Below the pieces are notes generated by a model. That model saw only the letters and a list, made by a program, of their open reading frames with translations, did not search any database and was not told the origin of the DNA. This document shows positions 12,290 to 24,547 of a stretch of DNA of 64,000 nt, one piece after another. A program made the translations under genes and the position numbers. Source of the DNA: Panax quinquefolius (Eukaryota > Streptophyta > Magnoliopsida > Apiales > Araliaceae); assembly GCA_020205615.1 (NCBI GenBank), contig CM035152.1:115406950-115470949 (forward strand), given 5' to 3'. Every line of letters starts with the position of its first letter. The first letter of the stretch is position 1.

Positions 12290-13020
12290 AATTTCTGACT
12301 ATTTGGGATATTTTTCATTAATATTTATAATTATTTGAATATTAATGGTATTTAATTTATTTAATTATTTTATTGAATAAATTAGAAAAATGATTTTAAT
12401 TATATAAAAATCATTTTAAATAAGAATAAAGTGTTTAAAAATATTTTGAGATATAAAATGTAACTTTTAATATTTTAGAGAATTTTCATTAATAATTTAA
12501 TATTAATGATATTATATTTATTTAATTATTGTATTAAATAAATAAGTTTAAAATGATTAAAAAAATTTAAATGAGAATAAAGTGTTAGAAAATATTTTGA
12601 ATTATAAAATATAATTTTCAATATTTTGGAGAATTCTCATTAATAAATCAATATTAATTATATTAGATTTATTTAATTATTAAATTAAATAAATGATAGA
12701 AAAATGATTTTATTAATTTAAAAATCATTTAAAAATGAGAGAAAAAAATGATTTAAAAATATTTTAAGTTATAATTAATGACTTTTAATATTAGGATGAT
12801 AATTTCATTAATATTTAAATATTAATGGTGATGGTTTAGAAATTATTTTAATTAATTTAAAAATCATTTAAGTAGAATATTGATGATTAAAAATCTTTTA
12901 AGTTATTAATAATAACTTAAATATTTTGACAAAGTATAACATTAATATTTTTATATTATTAAATATTAATGATGATGGATTTATTTGATAATAAAATCAT
13001 TTAAAAATGATTTAAGTGTT
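12290..13020 (+). repeat. Degenerate AT-rich tandem array, about 145-170 bp units
   Basis: About five diverged units follow each other. Each holds a TTTCATTAATA-type start, an ATTAATGRT-ATT(A/T)GATTTATTTAATTA middle and an ATTTAAAAATCATTTAA end. Unit starts are near 12315, 12487, 12637, 12806 and 12948. The array is nearly free of G and C and lies inside solo LTR D. Confidence 0.6.
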
Positions 13021-14634
13021 TGAAAATTACTATAAATTATAATAATTGTTTATAAATTATTAAAAGTTTCTGAAAAATATTATAAACAATATTTGACTTA
13101 TCTAATATAATATTGAAGCTTTGAGACCAAGTTTAATTGACAATAAATGTGTTAATTGTCGGATAGGGTGACCAGAACACCGAGAATAGACCGAAATCCA
13201 ACCAGACCGAACTAGTTAGACTTGATAAGTGTTTATATAAGTTATAAACACTGATGTGACTATGTGGTAATGTGTCTAGGAGAAGATTGACTGTGAATTA
13301 CTAGTGTTGCATGTTATGAAATATTGTGCTAATTATGAGACCGATATTATTGGTTATAGGTCTTTCGAACGTAGATAAGTATATTGTGTAGCTGTAATCA
13401 ACGCGGAAGGCGAGTTTCCTAACTCAACCTTGAGTTAATATTGTTTAATTATTATGGTGGTTAATTATCGTTAATTAGACCACATCCAAGAATTTATTGT
13501 TGATTATTCGTAGTTAGTGCATGTTTAATAATTCAAATTGGATTACTGATTCTAAAATATACTCAGAGAATAACTATTGTTGGATATCTACATCCGCAGA
13601 AATTAATATTGACAATACAGATAATTCCTGTTTATTGTCGAATTATGTTGAGAAATGTCTTAGCTAATTATTCTGGCTAGACGAATATATGTTAGAACTT
13701 GATAGGTTCGAGAAGATAAGAGAAGAGAGTTTAATTATTATTGATAGATAAATGCCAGTTGTTTCAGCTAGATCAAAAAAGAAAACTTGATAGGTTTGAG
13801 AAGAGAAGAGAAGAGAAGTGATTAGAAATTGAAATCATTGCATTTCGTTGTTAAATCAAATTCTGATTCAAATACTGAGAAGAACAACCTTTTATTATAA
13901 AAGGGGTAGAATTTTTGGTCATATATTCGGCCATTGCGCGCATTCTAAATATCATGCATAATATAGGGTATAATAAAGCTGATCACTTTATATACTTACA
14001 GACGGGTATGATTTAATCTTTATGGTTATCTGATACACCTGGGTATATCAAAGTCAAATCTTTGATAGTTACTCGAGAAGAGAAGTTCAAGATCCAATGG
14101 ATCGCTCAACATAAATCTGGAAAACATTCCACTTTGCTATTTTGTAAAATTAATTCTTGATTATTCATTTGAATATCGTAGAAAACCTTGAAAGCATTGT
14201 ACTCTTTCATTATCAAATTATTATTGCGTAGAATGCGAGAAGACCTGCTATTTATTCATATACATTTATCGTATGTCTTAATTTATGGGGCAAACTTGTT
14301 GCTCACCCTTGCTTAATAAAACTTTTCAGCTAGGGACTATGTGGCAGAAGGTGATGTGAAGAAGAATAAAGGAAAAGGCATCATGATAAATTAGTTATGA
14401 TTAGCATATTTATTATGTGTTTGTAAACCCTTTTTGTATATCTAAGGGGTATGTTTGTAATGTTAAGGTTAGCGGACCTGGGACTAAGGTATTAACAACA
14501 TATGTTAATGTGATATGTATTACTATTTCTATATGAATACTATTTCTATATGAATGGGTAGTTAGATGTTATTATATTGTGGATCGTGAACACCAAACTC
14601 GGGGGTCAGGTAACCCGGATTTGAGGGTGTCACA

Positions 14635-15601
14635 GGACTCTTGTTCTTGTTATTCAAGGCATATACTATTTAAATTCATTGATCCGGATGAGATTTTCCT
14701 AACTCTTTTGGATGTAGTACTTTGCATATATACCATGTCTTTTCAATTGTATATTGTTGTTATTCAATCTTAGACTTAAATAACAATGTTCAATTCTATA
14801 TTATTGTGCTGAACCTTCAAATAGCAAGCACACTCTTGTTGGGTTAATCTATAATGGAATAGTGTTCTAAAATCTAGAACTATTGATAAGCTAGTTCCAA
14901 ACTAAACTTTCTTTAGTGTGGAAATCCTAAATTCAAACTATGATGAACAACCCTGATATAGGGGATTATGTACGTGTTAACATTTAGATGTTTATGCACA
15001 ATACATGGTACAAAGGGCTGATCCCCCTAAGTACATATGGAAGGGTCTGTATAGTCTAAACGACTGTTAAGGTTGAGGTAATAATACCTAAATACCAGGG
15101 ACATAGTTTGTGGTCGTAAGACCCTCAAACATAAATCTTGAACTTGTTTTCTATTCTTGATTCGTAGAACGAGTTCCCTATTATCCAGTCACCATTGTTT
15201 AATCTCATGTTGTTGCTATTATTATTCCTTATATTAGTGAGCAATTATTTGCTCACTCTTGCAATTAACACTGCAGCTAAAGTTGAGAAAGTCGATGAGC
15301 CAACTTCTAGCAAAGGAAAGGGTAAGATGTCCAAATGTTGAAAACTTATTTGAATTTATTTAACTGAATTATGTTATAAGATTTATGTTATGTTGTGATG
15401 TCTTCCGCAGACTTGTGTAATAGTTTAAGGTTAGATTACATGAGATTTTTTTCGGTTATGTAACCCTTTAATGGGAGAGACTATTGTTTAAGTTATTTAA
15501 ATTATGTCTTTATCCTTTATCATGGGTAGTAAGATTTAATAGTTTGGATAGTGAGCACCGAATCCCGTGGGAATGGATTACCCGGATTTGGGGCTGTCAC
15601 A
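14635..15601 (+). mobile_element. 3' LTR of element C, second part
   Basis: This is the remainder of the LTR begun at 8303. It carries the U5 hallmarks shared with element J and the block at 3427: GATGAACAACCCTGATATAG, then ATGTTTATGCACAATACATG, then GTGAGCAATTATTTGCTCAC, and the terminus GGGGCTGTCACA at 15590-15601. Without solo LTR D the LTR measures about 2.9 kb, close to the ~3.0 kb LTRs of A, J and L. Confidence 0.75.
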
Positions 15602-16293
15602 AGTATAGAAGCAATACTTAACAAAATGAGTGTAGAATTCAGAATCTGAAACGAAATAATATTACTTACATACTGCAGAGTATGGAAGAAAATATTATTT
15701 CTTACGAATATTGAACAAAAATAACATCCCTTACAACTATTGAACAAAAATAATATTCCTTGTGAATATTGAACGAAGATAATATTCCTTACGAATATTA
15801 AACGAAGATAATATTTCTTGCGAATATTGAACGAAATAAAATATCTAAAGAATACGAAAAATAATATCGTAAGCGAATATGAAATAAATAATACCCATTA
15901 CCTCAAAAGAAGAGTATTTCTGACTGGTATAGCGGATATATTCTTGAAGAAAACTTTCACTATTTTCAATATTATGGAAGAAGAATTCTCTGATTCTGGT
16001 GTGATTTCATTTCTAAACTGAGCATCCTATTTAAAGGAGAATGGAAGGATACTATTTAGAAATTTTTTCACGGACCAATAGTTGGAAATCACGAGCTGTA
16101 ATTCGAATTTTTCTGAAATTTTTTTGATTTACTATGCAGTACTATACAAACACTATGCAAATATTATGCATAATAAAATATAATATATTCTATTTTACAT
16201 AAAAAAAAATCTTATGATTAAATATATTTATATATATAATAACAGTAACCACCCGTGACCATTTCAATTTCACCCCCCTTCACTTTCAATTAC
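15602..16293 (-). mobile_element. Antisense chromovirus LTR E, first part
   Basis: This degraded block resembles the right LTR of element L in order: an array of AATATTCCTTACGAATATT-like short repeats (15650-15890), the AAATAATACCCATTACCTCA segment (compare 56868-56885), and then U3-side sequence. It resumes at 22446 after element E2. The left part was lost or lies beyond element C. The AATATT repeats recur about every 25-35 bases. Confidence 0.55.
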
Positions 16294-17940
16294 TGTTGGG
16301 TAAAATCTAATTACGCACAACACGCAAGTATACGTGGTCAACAAGTAATAAAGTGATAAGTTGAGTATCGTTCCCACAGAGAATTGTTTAATGAAAATCA
16401 CCAAGTACTAACTCGTAACCAACTCAATCTTATTTAAACGAATGAATTTTAAATTATATAAATTAAACTACTATTAAATTCCACTAATTAAATTAAGATT
16501 ATGGAGATTTAAGATCACAACTTCACTTATTGCTTCATTTAAGTTAACACACTTCTCATCAATTATTTTCTCTCCCGAATTGTTAATCAAGAACACTAAA
16601 GCAGATAAAACCACCTCTCGATGCATAATACTCATACTCACTTAAATCCACAGATGGTATAATTAAGCAAGACACCCTAATTAACTAATCCACTATATCT
16701 CTATTTGAATTACTATTAAAAAGGATTTAAAGCACAAGTTCTCTATAAGATTACATATGGCGTAAAAGGCATATCTCTATCTAAAACACAAATCATGAAT
16801 TCCATCATGCAAAAATCACAAACACATGTTATCATGATCAGATCTAAATCAATACTTCATCTCTCGGGTTCATATAGATTATCACACGGTAATTGTTAGC
16901 TAAGCGATTAAGCAATTAAGTCCAAATCATAATAGACAATCCTCACAATAGAACATAATAATTGATAACGAAGAATATTAAAATAAAATACACAATAAGA
17001 TCCATTGTAATCTTAAACAAAGAATTAGTTCATGATTATTAAATTAAAACTAAGAATCCACAATTGAATAAACAATAAAAGACAAAGATAGAAGAAGATG
17101 AGAAGATATAATCTATTGTCTGTAGATTTGAAGCTCCCTCCTTGCTCCTACTTTGAATCTTCAATGGTCTCCAAGTTACTTCAATCTCCAAAACTCATTA
17201 GAACTAGTGTTTTGATCTAATTTACTCTAATATAATCTAATAGAATCATATTTTTCCTCTAATCTCCCCTCTAATCCTTGTTATTCTCCTCCTTTTATAA
17301 GCCTTTTTACATGTCTTTATGTCCTCTTGGAAGTCCTTGAGTCAATTGGATCGAAACAATCCTTCCCCAACTCATCTTGTGTTATGTAGTAGTTATATGT
17401 TTTACAACCACAATCTCTGCTAAATTCCATACCAACGAGAGTCCTATTGCTATGCAAACTCAAAAATCCAAGTTCCATCATTATTAGCATCACATTAAGA
17501 GTGCCAGAATTTGGGACCCCAGCCCGTACGGGGTGTAAGCTTATAAAATGCCTTGAGCACTGCTAGGCTACTACAATCAGGAATGAAGACCCCCCCCCCC
17601 CCCCGCCCCGATGGGGGTGTAAGGGTTAAATATGCCCACCCTGGCGGGCTATCATTACATTCTACGAGTTGAAGACCCTCACCAAGCGGGTATATACCTC
17701 TAAACATGCATATGGTGTGGTGTGTTACTAAACAATTCTTTGATCTTCATAGCTTTTTCCAAATTTGCATCAATCGACTCCAAATCATCCCAATTGACTC
17801 CAAATACACATTTAATGCCGTAACAACCATGCTACACATAAAATAACATAAAACAAGTAAAAACGAATATGAACACATGAAAATAGCAACAAATATGCAT
17901 AAAATGGACACCGATTCGTGTATATAAAATCCACTTAACA
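16294..17940 (-). mobile_element. 3' LTR of element E2
   Basis: On the minus strand it reads TGTTAAGTGGATTTTATA at the start to TTTTACCCAACA at the end. It follows the purine tract at 17941-17955. It carries the shared U5 end (CTCTGTGGGAACGATACTCA on the minus strand) and the GC-rich patch at about 17513-17700, which includes a run of 16 C at about 17588. Confidence 0.85.
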
Positions 17941-19424
17941 AAATCCCCCAAACTTAAACCGTGCTAGTCCTCGAGCACAAAATAACTACATGTTATGCAA
18001 TGCAATGAAATGCAACTAATCTATATGACTACAAATCTAGCAGTATTGATAGAATCAAATTTATTCACTCGGCCTTAGAGCAATCAAGCAAACATGACAA
18101 TACTTCATATCAAAACCAACAGTCATCAAGTCTTAAACTGTTATTACTGGTATAGTGCGTGTGTGCTCAACATCCATGCTAACTTATATGAAATCAAATT
18201 TAACACATAATAGGTCTCTTTAAAGGCATCATATAGTGAAAACTCAAAATTCACAAACAAGCTAGATCCACCTAAAGTCAAACATCCACCAAGTTCAAGA
18301 GTCCAATTCGGGATACTTATGCTTTACTTTTCATTACGGGGTTTGTTGCTCTTTTCCTATTTTATTATTATTTTTTTCTCTTTTTTTTTGGTTTATATAC
18401 ACATAGCTATGCAATGTCTTATTCCCTTAGGCTTTTCAATGCTACCTTAATGAGCTTTCGACCAACGACTCCCAGACCATTAAGACCTTAGGGCGCTAGG
18501 TGTAAAGACAATCCCCTCGGGCTTACTTACTTAAGTAACAAAGGCCACAAAACTAGACAAGCACGCCACGGTGTTTATTCAAAAAAAAAATTTCTTTTTT
18601 TATATAGCTTATATACCCCAAATATTCCCCCAAACTTAGGTTCTTGTCTAACTTTAGCCATCTCCGCCTATTCATGTCTTTCATTCATTCAAACTAGCAT
18701 TATCCTTTAGAGTCCCATTATGTATCAATTTAAACTCAATCAATAAACAAGGTTTTTTTTACTGTGCTATCCTTATTATACCAGTTTCAAATAGAAAAAG
18801 ATTTAATTCATAACAAGAAATAACATCAAAGCTCTAATAGTCAGTATTATACTTGTCTACCCAATTCCAATCTCATCATTGGCCAAAACAAACTGTAAAT
18901 ATCAAACAGCTGGACTCATGCAAGATGAACATAGTAACTAACTATTATTTTTGAATTTTTGATTTTTTTTAACAAGAATCTGAATATAATGCTATTCAAA
19001 CTATAGTACTATGCAACTACTTATGCAGTTGTACTACATGAATGCAAACATAATGAATCTAAACTAAATTAACAACATATGCAAAATAACATAACATAAA
19101 CATGCAATAAAGAACTAAACTAAACTCCCCCAAACTTAGCAATTACATTTTCCTCATTGTAAGAATATAGCGATAAGTAGAAGAAAACTTCCCTGTAATT
19201 AGCTAAGCGTGAAGTGATGGTGGCGATGGCGGCGACGATCATTTTCCTATCCATTGAACCTCCAATACCTGCAATGAAGAGAGACAACATGGATTTGAAT
19301 AGTTCTTTGGAATATAACGTGATTCCTATCTACTAAATAAACTAGGAAAGCAAAAAAATTCCTAAGTTGCCTCCCGATCGGTAACTTGATTTCTGATCTT
19401 TCGACTGACTTTATGCAGTCAACG
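17941..19424 (-). other. Post-gag untranslated region and polypurine tract of E2
   Basis: About 1.5 kb downstream of the gag frame without a supported gene. On the minus strand it contains a GGGAGGCAACTTAGG motif shortly after gag (about 19365-19380); element F has the related GGGAGGCACC at about 25898. A TCTCTCTTCATTGCAGGTAT sequence resembling a splice acceptor lies at about 19270. Near 18625 and 19125 are AAGTTTGGGGGA-like purine tracts. The tract adjoining the LTR (17941-17955) reads AAGTTTGGGGGATTT on the minus strand and is the likely plus-strand primer. Confidence 0.6.
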
Positions 19425-20652
19425 CTATCCAATTCCTCTTCGAAAGTTGAGGAACCCTCCATCCATCGAAAATAATGTAGCTTTTGGTAGGTTCCCATTT
19501 GTGATATCCATTATATTAAAGTCACCTGGCATGCTTTCTATAGATAAGATCACATTCAAGAACGTCCAACATCTAGGTGTTTTCTCCATTGTGTCTGCGA
19601 ATAGATTCTGGCATTGAGGCTTGTCAGACACAACACTCTTTTCTTCTATATTCTCCAGCTCATCGCACCATGGCTTCGAAGTTGTACTCGCTTTTACGTC
19701 ACAAGGAGTATTGCCGATGACATGACTACCTAGTGGATAAGGTTTTGCAAATCTAACCGGATCCTTGAATTTTGGTGGAGAAGGCACTGGAGGCATTAAT
19801 AACATTGGCTCATCCTCATAAGTACTCATAGTTAGCTCTTCACCGACCTTGTTTTCATTATCCCCACTTGTCTCCTCTTTTTCAACAAATCGTGGCTCAT
19901 CTAGTTGGAGATTTGGCTCGGGCACTTCATCAATCTCGGAATCCTCGTCATAACACCAATTATTTTGAGGACAGTTGTTCAGGGCTTTGAGCATTTGATC
20001 CATTTGGTTCTGCATATTTTGAATTGATATCTCTTGATTAATCCTCCTCCCCTCATTTGATGCTACGAACTTGGACCACATTTCCTCCAACTTTGAATTA
20101 TTTGTCTTAGTCTCGAAAGCCGTGTATTGAGGACCATTAGTTGAGGTAGTGACGAGTTGATCCATCCGATTATTAAAATTTTGGGTTGACATCTCTTGGC
20201 TAATCCTCATCTCCTCTAGGTTTGATATGCCCTTCAATATTACATCCCTCGGATTTGGCTTTTCTTCTTGTGGAAATGGAGGTGGACATAAAAATTCTAG
20301 TGTGTATGTTGCATTTGGAGCGTAGTATTGGTCTTCATAAGTATAGCTCCATGACGAATCCGGGTGATACCCCCAAACTTGATGATAATTAGCATATGTA
20401 TAATCGTTTAGGTATTCACCACCGTGTTGTCCCGACCCATAACTAACGGTACATTGATTACTCGGGTGATTGCCAGCACAATAATTGCAAATAACTACTA
20501 TCCTTCGATTACGTTGGGCTGCAATAACGTCCAACCTCCTCAAAAGTGTCTCAAGTTATGCTTATAATACAAAAAATACATCGAGTCCATCAATCCCGTT
20601 CCCTTGGTTGAGTCATACTCGAATATGGCCTTTGATAATTAAATCCAGCCAT
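19425..20652 (-). pseudogene. Gag-like gene of element E2, N-terminus disrupted
   Basis: The original start is probably the ATG at 20652, directly after a TTTCAGGTAAC acceptor-like sequence; element F has the same MGDF/MAGF-type start. A frameshift and stops (near 20592-20570) interrupt the first ~37 codons. From 20543 a 372-codon frame is open to 19425. It encodes a zinc knuckle C-x2-C-x3-H-x4-C (CNYCAGNHPSNQC), then a tyrosine/tryptophan-rich stretch with W-x2-HP-x2-SW, two helical segments each holding an N-x-MDQ motif, an acidic segment and a proline-rich C-terminal part. The nucleocapsid-type knuckle should bind the element's RNA. No protease or polymerase motif is present. The ALNN-x-P motif is shared with the Gag of element K, so I infer descent from an Athila-type Gag. 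Confidence 0.75.
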
Positions 20653-20771
20653 GTTACCTGAAATGAGAGAAAAAGAAGAAGATAATAAAAAAAAAAAAAT
20701 AAAGAAAGAAAAAAATGTTTAAATTAAGACTAATTTAATTGAAGCTAATATTGGCAAAAATATATTAAACT

Positions 20772-20797
20772 AATTCCCCAACGGCGGTGCCAAAAAC
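20772..20797 (-). other. Primer-binding site of element E2
   Basis: On the minus strand the sequence next to the 5' LTR reads TTTTTGGCACCGCCGTTGGG. This is close to the TGGCGCCGTTGCCGGGGA site common in Athila/Tat-type elements, which is complementary to an aspartate tRNA 3' end. Several positions differ from that consensus. Confidence 0.65.
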
Positions 20798-20798
20798 T

Positions 20799-22445
20799 TA
20801 TTGGGTAAAATCTAATTACACGCAACAACATGCAAGTATCGTGGAAAACAAGTAATAAAGTGATAAGTTGAGTATCGTTCCCACAGAGAATTGTTTAATG
20901 AAAATCACCAAGTACTAACTCGTAACCAACTCAATCTTATTTAAACGAATGAATTTTAAATTATATAAATTAAACTACTATTAAATTCCACTAATTAAAT
21001 TAAGATTATGGAGATTTAAGATCACAACTTCACTTATTGCTTCATTTAAGTTAACACACTTCTCATCAATTATTTTCTATCCCGAATTGTTAATCAAGAA
21101 CACTAAAGCAGATAAAACCACCTCTCGATGCATAATACTCATACTCACTTAAATCCACAGATGGTATAATTAAGCAAGACACCCTAATTAACTAATCCAC
21201 TATATCTCTATTTGAATTACTATTAAAAAGGATTTAAAGCACAAGTTCTCTATAAGATTACATATGGCGTAAAGGCATATCTCAATCCTAAACACAAATC
21301 ATGAATTCCATCTATGCAAAAATCACAAACACATGCGTTATCATGATCATATATAAATCAATACTTCATCTCTCGAGTTCATATAGATTATCACGGTAAT
21401 TGTTAGCTAGGCAATTAAGCAATTAAGTCCAAATCATAATAGACAATCCTCACAATAGAACATAATAATTGATAACGAAGAATATTAAAATAAAATACAC
21501 AATAAGATCCATTGTAATCTTAAACAAAGAATTAGTTCATGATTATTAAATTAAAACTAAGAATCCACAATTGAATAAACAATAAAAGACAAAGATAGAA
21601 GAAGATGAGAAGATATAATCTATTATCTGTAGATTTGAAGCTCCTCCTTGCTCCTACTTTGAATCTTCAATGGTCTCCAAGTTGCTTCAATCTCCAAAAC
21701 TCATTAGAACTAGTGTTTTGATCTAATTTACTCTAATATAATCTAATAGAATCATATTTTTCCTCTAATCTCCCCTCTAATCCTTGTTATTCTCCTCCTT
21801 TTATAAGCCTTTTTACATGTCTTTAAGTCCTCTTAGAAGTCTTTGAGTCAAATGGATCGAAACAATCCTTCCCCAACTCATCTTGTGTTGTGTAGTAGTT
21901 ATATGTTTTACAACCACAATCTCTGCTAAATTCCATGCCAACGAGAGTCCTATTGCTATGCAAACTCAAAAATCCAAGTTCCATCATTATTAGCATCACA
22001 TTAGGAGTGCCAGAATTCGGGACCCCCAGCCCTGGTGGGGGTGTGAGCTTATAAAATGCCCCCACAGCGGGCTAGGCTCTTGACTCAGAATGAAGACCCA
22101 GCCACGTGCCGGGTGTAAGGGTTAAATATGCCCGCCCCGGTAGGCTATCATTCTGCTCTCTAAGTTGAAGATCCCTCGCCCCAGTGGGGGTATACACTAC
22201 AAACATGCCCGCCCCAGCGGGGGTGTGTTCTGCGAAACAATTTGCTGATCTTCATAGCTTCTTCCAAATTTGCATCAATCGACTCCAAATCATCCCAATT
22301 GACTCCGAATACACATTAAATGCCACAACAACCATCCTACACATAAAATAACATAAAACAAGTAAAAACGAAAATGAACACACGAAAATAGCAACAAATA
22401 AGCATGAAATGGACACCGATTCGTGTATATAAAATCCACTTATCA
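20799..22445 (-). mobile_element. 5' LTR of element E2
   Basis: On the minus strand it starts TGATAAGTGGATTTTATA and ends TTTTACCCAATA, so the final CA is mutated to TA. It aligns with the 3' LTR along its full length. The GC-rich patch at 22018-22215 differs strongly from its counterpart. Confidence 0.85.
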
Positions 22446-22990
22446 ATTACATATATATATAATACAAAATTGAGATAACTTCTATCGACAGTTTTAAAAA
22501 ATGGGTAAGTGGGAGTTCATAAAATAAGCAAAACTTATAACAAATACTTCATAAAAATTCTCTCTATTTATCTCAATTCACTTGGCTTCACAAAACACAT
22601 TTTTAATAACATTTATTCATCATTATTATAATTCACAATATTTAACAATAGATCATTCCCAGGAAAGAGGGGGCTTTCCGATAAGGATTTCTCCCTATTG
22701 GCGCACAATTAGGTGACCATACCCCTTTCCTCGACAGAACTTTCTAGACATCGTTAATAATGCAAATAATAATATGAATAACTATGTCGTCTCAATTATT
22801 GATTTAATAATATAAAATATTTTGACAATAATTAAATCAATAACGTGAGATACTATGCAGCAATTGTTGTGACAATAATTGAATAAAGTTGAGTGACTTC
22901 TCACGTAACCATCAATAATCAAAGATACTGTATAATATCGTGTGCTACTATTCAACCATGCGTATTACTGTACTTTTCTCACCGGGTATT
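22446..22990 (-). mobile_element. Antisense chromovirus LTR E, second part
   Basis: This part aligns with 49650-50000 and 57520-57900 of the LTRs of element L. Shared blocks include AGGGGGCTTTCCGATAAGGA (about 22669), TTGATTTAATAATAT and the GACTTCTCACGTAA segment. It ends at 22990, where the LTR of element F starts, so the last ~300 bases of this LTR are missing. Confidence 0.65.
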
Positions 22991-24527
22991 TGGATAAGTG
23001 GTTTTATAATCACTTATTTAGATATTAACTAACTTAATTTGTTGCTTAAAACTCATTTTATTGTATAGCTTTTTAAGCTTTTATGCCTTCTTTTGTAGAT
23101 GCATTAATGGGAACTCTCTTGGTGTTATTGGAGCTAAGATGTGCTCATGGATATGATGGATTGATGATGGAAAGTAAAATGGAGCTGAGCATATTGCTAG
23201 TTAATGGAATGAAGATATGGAGTGAAGTGCATTGAGCCTATAAGCAGCATAAGATTGGAGCAGATAAGTCGGGACAACTGGTGGTGCTGGCATTATTTGC
23301 ACCCAAACTTTTGCTTTATCTCATGGCAAGTACTGCGCTAAGGTATTGCCAGATTCTCAAGACAATGTGATTCGCCTCTCTAAAGCCTATCACGTATTAG
23401 TATTTGCACCGATCATGTTCTGCGGTGACTTTTGATTAAGTTGTCCAATCGAATTTGTACTTGGATAAGGGGCATACAAACTAGACTCCTATATAATTAG
23501 ACTTATTTTCAATATGTAAGGGATTCCACCCCTTGGGTATCACTTAGTTATATTTGATTTCTCTCTTTAATTTAAATATTAGATTAGAGTAGATTACATA
23601 GTTACTATCTAGATCTGATTAGATTGAAGACTTGAAGCAATTAGAAAGCATTAAAGATTCCATCTTGGAGCAGGAGAACAGATTTACACTTCAATTCTCT
23701 ACTCTTATCCTTTCTTTGCTTCCTATTGTAATCTTATGATGCTTATTCAATATGTGCATGATAGATTTGATTCAAATATGATTTAAACTCTATTTTGATA
23801 TTACAATGGATTCTATGGATTAGTTTATTCTGATATATTTCATTGTTAGCCTTATTGATTGCTATGGGATTGTCTATTTAGATTCATGTTAATTGCTTGG
23901 TTGATTGGCCATCAATTACTGTGATAATCCATATGGACTTGAGAGACGAAGTATGGATTTAGATCTGATCTTATTAGCATGTGATTGTATGTTATAAAAT
24001 GTGATGGGATGTATGATTTGTGTTTAGGATAGACATAAACCGAAGCACAACTCGTAGTTAATTGAGAACTTGGGCTTAAACCGTAATTATTTATAAATCA
24101 CATAGACATATAGTGGTTTAGGTAATGTCGGTGTTCATGTGTAGTCTATCAACTGTGGATTATATATGATATGGGTATGGTACATTGAGAGGTGGCTATA
24201 CTTTACTTTCGTGTTCTCGACTAACAATCCAATATAATTAATTTGGCTTAACATGAAGTGTGTCGATTTAAATGAGTTGATAAAAGAAATTGTGATCTCA
24301 GGTCTTCATTATCTAGTCTCACTCTTGGAATAGTTAGGTTTATTTAATTTCAAAGTTTAAATTTATAAATAGCTAATTAATCGTTTAAATAAGACTGAAA
24401 TGGTTACGTGTTAGTGCTTAGTGAACTTTATTAGTTAATTCTACGTGGGAACGATACGTTATTTTTCTTTATTACTTGTTGACCGTGTATACTTGGACGC
24501 ATATATTGATCGGTAAAATGACCAACA
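22991..24527 (+). mobile_element. 5' LTR of element F (gag-only, TR-GAG-like)
   Basis: The LTR runs from TGGATAAGTGGTTTTATAAT to ATGACCAACA (1537 bp). The U5 side matches the E2 family and the solo LTR in element G: CGTGGGAACGATAC, then TTATTACTTGTTGACCGTGT, then a terminal ACCAACA. A gag-like gene follows. The LTR start carries TGG for TGA and its left flank cannot be paired, because the 3' LTR is not found in the window. Confidence 0.7.
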
Positions 24528-24528
24528 C

Positions 24529-24547
24529 GTTTTTTGGCGGGGAATTA
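24529..24547 (+). other. Primer-binding site of element F, shortened
   Basis: GTTTTTTGGCGGGGAATTAG lies at the LTR junction. Compared with E2 (TTTTTGGCACCGCCGTTGGG followed by GAATTAG), about ten bases in the middle are missing. The tRNA-complementary part is therefore cut, and this copy should not prime normally. Confidence 0.6.

Larger units (their letters stand above)
10238..14634 (+). mobile_element. Solo LTR D, large chromovirus-type LTR (4397 bp)
   Basis: The unit has TG and CA ends (TGTGTTAACCC at the start, GAGGGTGTCACA at the end). Its U5 end carries the CCCGGATTTGAGGGTGTCACA-type terminus shared with elements C and J. It splits the LTR of element C. The flanks GAACT (10233-10237) and GGACT (14635-14639) match at four of five bases, as expected of an old target duplication. 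No primer-binding site or coding region lies inside, so it is read as a solo LTR left by recombination. It contains a telomere-like motif cluster and an AT-rich tandem array, annotated separately. Confidence 0.7.
16294..22445 (-). mobile_element. Element E2: complete gag-only (TR-GAG-like) LTR retrotransposon
   Basis: A minus-strand element with two 1647-bp LTRs (16294-17940 and 20799-22445), a tRNA primer-binding site, one gag-like gene and a purine-rich tract before the 3' LTR. A perfect 5-bp target duplication ATTAC flanks it (16289-16293 and 22446-22450), and the outer ends are TG/CA. The ~2.86 kb interior holds no protease, reverse transcriptase or integrase, so it is non-autonomous, like the described TR-GAG class. 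The LTRs differ by small indels and scattered substitutions outside a GC-rich variable patch, so it looks younger than the surrounding chromoviruses. It splits LTR E. Confidence 0.85.

Noticed and set aside
17495..17941. Minus-strand frames at 17495-17707 and 17747-17941 (and the copies at 21823-22446)
   Set aside because: They fall in the LTRs of E2; the second is repeated in both LTRs simply because the LTRs are.
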